Source: Lanius collurio
Taxonomy: Eukaryota; Chordata; Aves; Passeriformes; Laniidae
Length of the DNA stretch: 64,000 bases
Reading direction: 5' to 3'
NCBI GenBank assembly: GCA_020086605.1
Contig: JACBWW010000048.1
Coordinates: 3,246,802 to 3,310,801 of the forward strand
Shown here: positions 61,590-64,000 of the stretch, piece by piece
How positions within the stretch are numbered: the stretch's first letter is position 1
Layout: each line of letters starts with the position of its first letter
Made by a program: the position numbers and the translations under genes
The notes under the pieces: model-generated
Databases searched by the model: none
The model's input: the letters and a program-made list of their open reading frames with translations, nothing else
Told to the model about the DNA's origin: nothing

Positions 61590-61870
61590 AATATTGCATT
61601 TTATATCACCAAAGGGCGATTAATATTGCATTAACTGTATTTAACATTTTTTAAGCGCGAGTAATCTGAAATGAGTAAGTTTCTGTTACTAAATACAGAG
61701 GATGTCAGAGCTGGTGAAAACAGCTTAAAATATCTGTATAAACAGATTATTTGTTTCATACTTTGTATTTTTATAATGTTATGGTATAGTGTGCTCTGTT
61801 TGAAGTAGAAGAAGCCATGCTAATGGTCTGTTTAAAGTATTCTGACACTGTCTGGAGACATCCAAGTCTC
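61590..61870. promoter_or_regulatory. Candidate conserved noncoding element
   Basis: Complex AT-rich block with retained CpGs (GGGCGATTAATATTGCATTAAC, TTAAGCGCGAG), homeodomain and octamer-like cores, AGATTATTTG and CCATGCTAATGG. It sits between CpG-rich blocks. Assigned on motif content only. Confidence 0.35.
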
Positions 61871-62305
61871 TGCCTTCATTAAATGTTTATTGTCAACACT
61901 TCAGTGAAAAAAAAAGTCTTGTGTAAGTGAATTTCCACTGCTGGATGCTGTCAACACTTTGTTTTATTCTGATCCGCGTGTACAAAAGTTTGTATACATT
62001 ATGCTGAAGTGAAGAGAGGCAGAGATTTAGTGAGCTATAATTAGTTACCAAACAAACTTTTGTTAGTAATTCGGTTTATATGATGACCATAATCAAGGGC
62101 TAAGTTATGCGTATCTGCACCTCGTCTTCTTTCCACACAGCCCGTAAAAAAAATGTGCTCATGTTGACTTGCTATCCTCTTGTCAAGGAACACCTTTTTA
62201 AAAATAAAGTAAAAAAACCAACCAAACAAAAAAATCAAACCAAAAGCATACACATAGATCTTACACCTTTTAGCTCTGCCTCACAATTTTAAATATTTTT
62301 CTTCC
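61871..62305. other. AT-rich sequence, no recognised feature
   Basis: Unique sequence with a CCAACCAAACAAAAAAATC low-complexity part near 62218. Confidence 0.4.
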
Positions 62306-62309
62306 AGCC

Positions 62310-62475
62310 GGGCCAGAGATGAAAAACCCCCTCTGCACGCCGGTGTTTGCAGCATGAGCAGCCTGTCTGCTCCCGCTGCTGGACCCGGGCTCGGGGCGGT
62401 TTGTCCCCGCACCGGGACTCGCCTCGTGCTGCAGCCCGTGCGAGCGGCAGGGTCGGTCGGCAATTCTCACCCAAG
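62310..62475. promoter_or_regulatory. Short CpG-rich block
   Basis: GC-rich with frequent CpGs (GACCCGGGCTCGGGGCGG at about 62382, CCCGTGCGAGCGGCAGGGTCGGTCGG at about 62436). Several overlapping frames of 60-78 codons in both directions are composition artefacts. It could be a small CpG island or the GC-rich part of an exon, but I recognise no encoded domain. Confidence 0.5.
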
Positions 62476-62795
62476 GAGGCACTTTGGAGTCTTTTATGGC
62501 TCGCTTGTAGAAATCAGTGGGAAGTTACAATTTATCTTCAACCTACCAGGGCCGAGTGTCTTTTAAAAAAATTATTAAATTAGTTTTTTTTATCAAGCCT
62601 TTTAAATACTTCAGTCTTTAGAGTGATTAACGTCTTACGACATCATTTTTTTTAAAGGAATTCCCCCTACCCCCGACTGCCTGATAAATTTTAATTTCAT
62701 ATTAAAAAAAAAAAAAAAGTGTTTAACCACTTTTCCCCCAGAGTTAGAGATGCTTTGGTACACTTAGGTAAGCAGGCTGAAGGAGTTAAAATGCG
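62476..62795. other. AT-rich spacer with A15 tract
   Basis: An A15 tract lies at 62704-62718. Nothing else was recognised. Confidence 0.45.
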
Positions 62796-62799
62796 GTTC

Positions 62800-63262
62800 A
62801 AAGGAGGACGCCTGCTTTCCCAGAGGGGCTGTGACTCCAATTTGGGAAGCAGCTTTTGCATGTGCAGCTGTCCCTGGACGACCAGCCACGGCGAGCTCCC
62901 GAGCAGGGCTTGGCTGGCGGCGCAGCCATAAATCCGCACCGTGCAGAGAGCGGGCTCCCTGGCCCCCTCTGCCCGCGGAAACACCGCGCTGAGTCCGCCT
63001 CAAAGTTGCATCTTAAACCAGTAGGCGGAAAGGGACTCGGCGGGGGAGAGCGAGCATCCCGCGGCGCCTCCGCCCCCCGCGGAGCAGGAGGCGCGGTGGG
63101 GGCCCCGCACCGCCTGCCGCTGCCATCGATGGTGCGGAAGCAAAGGCGGACAGTGCGCGCCTGTGCCCGCGGGCGCTGCCTGCCCTGTCCGGCCCTGCCT
63201 GCCCCCAGCCGCTGCCCGTCCACCCGGCGGCGGGGCTGGGGCCCTCCGATGCAGACACTCCT
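62800..63262. promoter_or_regulatory. CpG island (possible promoter or first exon region)
   Basis: Long CpG-dense stretch (for example GGCTGGCGGCGCAGCC near 62911, CATCCCGCGGCGCCTCCGCCCCCCGCGG near 63055, CACCCGGCGGCGGGG near 63221). Frames of 151 (+, 62856-63311) and 167 codons (-, 62798-63301) both run through it in opposite directions. Long frames on both strands are expected in GC-rich DNA, and neither product, Arg/Ala/Pro-rich, shows a known domain. There is no clear TATA box. The right edge grades into AT-rich sequence at about 63275. Confidence 0.75.
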
Positions 63263-63437
63263 TCTGCTACGGCTGCTTCTGCAAAGATTTATATGTGACA
63301 TCTTATTTTAAATTAACTTTTGAGCCCTGGGTTTCATTCATCCCTCCACGCAACCACCCACCCGCCGCCTGCCTATCTATCTTGCTACGATGCGAAGGGA
63401 CTTGCTTGCAGTTTTACCACCTCGGTCTCATCTCTGG

Positions 63438-63468
63438 GACCTATATATTCAGCTGACCTATATATTCA
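63438..63468 (+). repeat. Two-copy direct repeat GACCTATATATTCA
   Basis: Fourteen identical bases recur at a period of 17 (63438-63451 and 63455-63468), each with a TATATA core. It may act as paired TATA-like elements or be simple slippage. Confidence 0.8.
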
Positions 63469-63517
63469 TCCACTTCTTTTCTCCCAAACCGAGCCTCCTT
63501 CAAGTGCGAAGGGGTTG

Positions 63518-63592
63518 CAAAAGAGGAAAAAGAAAAAGCTTTCCAAAAGCGGAAGGGGGAAGGAGGGGAAGGGGTGGGGGGAGGGAAGCGTC
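63518..63592 (+). repeat. Polypurine tract
   Basis: About 75 bases are mostly A and G, including GGGGGAAGGAGGGGAAGGGG and GGGGGGAGGGAAG, with potential for G-quadruplex or triplex formation. It lies between two CpG-rich blocks. Confidence 0.7.
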
Positions 63593-63629
63593 GTGCAGCA
63601 CGCCTCCCATCAAGCTGTCTTGACAACAA

Positions 63630-64000
63630 TTACTAAAGTTTTTAATTAGCCTCTTGTTATAATTCATTTTATTAATTTTCTAAATCTCAGCCCATGAATT
63701 ATTAACGGCGGCCCCGTAATTGTGTTTGCAGCGGCGCACGTGATGGCGGCGGCCCCGCCGCGCCGCGGCTCTCCCCGCGTGGGTCCCCTCCGCGCCCCGG
63801 CTGGGGAAGGGGCCCGGGCAGCGCCGTGCCCCGCGATTTTATCAACTCTTAAATAACATAATTACAGATAATCAGACCCTCGTCTGGCAGGTGGAAACAC
63901 GTTCCCAAGCGGATTAGAATTCTGCTACTGATCTTTTAAAAATCAATTAGGCTTGCCTCCGCTTTGGAATCAGCAGGTAAATATAATAAAGCTTGAAAAA
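63630..64000. promoter_or_regulatory. Homeodomain-site-rich block fused to a CpG island at the window edge
   Basis: An AT-rich part with TTTTAATTAG, TTATTAATTTTC, and GAATTATTAACGG near 63697 passes straight into GC-rich CpG-dense sequence (63704-63835, with GCGCACGTGATGGCGGCGG). It then returns to AT-rich sequence with AACATAATTACAGATAATCAGACC and AAGCGGATTAGAATTC. An ATG at 63742 sits in Ala/Pro-coding triplets, but no recognisable protein follows before the sequence turns AT-rich. The mix looks like constrained promoter or enhancer DNA of a developmental gene lying further right. Confidence 0.5.

Noticed and set aside
62798..63311. 167-codon (-) and 151-codon (+) frames
   Set aside because: Both run through the same CpG island in opposite directions. 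The Arg/Ala/Pro-rich products show no domain, as expected where stop codons are rare.
1..64000. Prokaryotic-type systems (CRISPR arrays, defence islands, operons, prophage)
   Set aside because: CR1 LINEs, the gene-desert layout and CpG islands show vertebrate nuclear DNA. No clustered long frames, regular spaced repeats or ribosome-binding-site patterns exist.

Overview
The window looks like nuclear DNA from a bird, or a close archosaur relative. The base composition is AT-rich and there is no dense packing of open reading frames. The recognisable interspersed repeats are CR1 LINEs, three of them with the typical avian 3' end (a 'ggttggacttgatgatctt' type stretch followed by an ATTCTATGATTCT tail). 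I see no Alu, L1 or B-type SINEs and no operon-like structure. The longest open frame is 183 codons, which is about what chance predicts for 64 kb read in six frames. I recognise no protein family in any frame, so no protein-coding gene is annotated. I also found no tRNA, rRNA, CRISPR array or prokaryotic system.

Layout: (1) 1-2.85 kb is pyrimidine-rich and ends in a well-preserved L2/MIR-type LINE 3' end. (2) 2.85-54.7 kb is a gene desert. It holds scattered CR1 copies (about 11.5, 18.3, 29-31.4 and 32.7 kb), remnants of a palindromic DNA-transposon-like repeat (22.3 and 46.0 kb), one compound tetranucleotide microsatellite (24.6 kb), several homopolymer tracts, a striking 24-bp perfect hairpin (21.76 kb), and unique blocks that look like conserved noncoding elements because they keep CpGs and are dense in homeodomain, POU or TALE-type motifs. 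(3) 54.7-64 kb changes character: CpG islands or GC-rich CpG-containing blocks (about 54.9-55.6, 56.8-56.9, 59.5-59.9, 61.05-61.3, 62.3-62.5, 62.8-63.3 and 63.7-63.85 kb) alternate with AT-rich, motif-dense blocks.

Interpretation (inference): a gene desert with candidate enhancers running into a cluster of CpG islands is the usual architecture around a vertebrate developmental regulator. The most economical reading is that the right end is the 5' flank, promoter or first-exon zone of such a gene, whose body probably lies beyond position 64000, and that the desert is its regulatory landscape. I could not identify the gene. Candidate transcript parts are a TATA box near 59.35 kb and a splice-site-bounded 88-nt stretch at 60.44 kb, both tentative.

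All calls come from reading the sequence. No alignment, repeat masking or conservation scoring was run, so repeat boundaries are approximate and the 'conserved element' calls are hypotheses.
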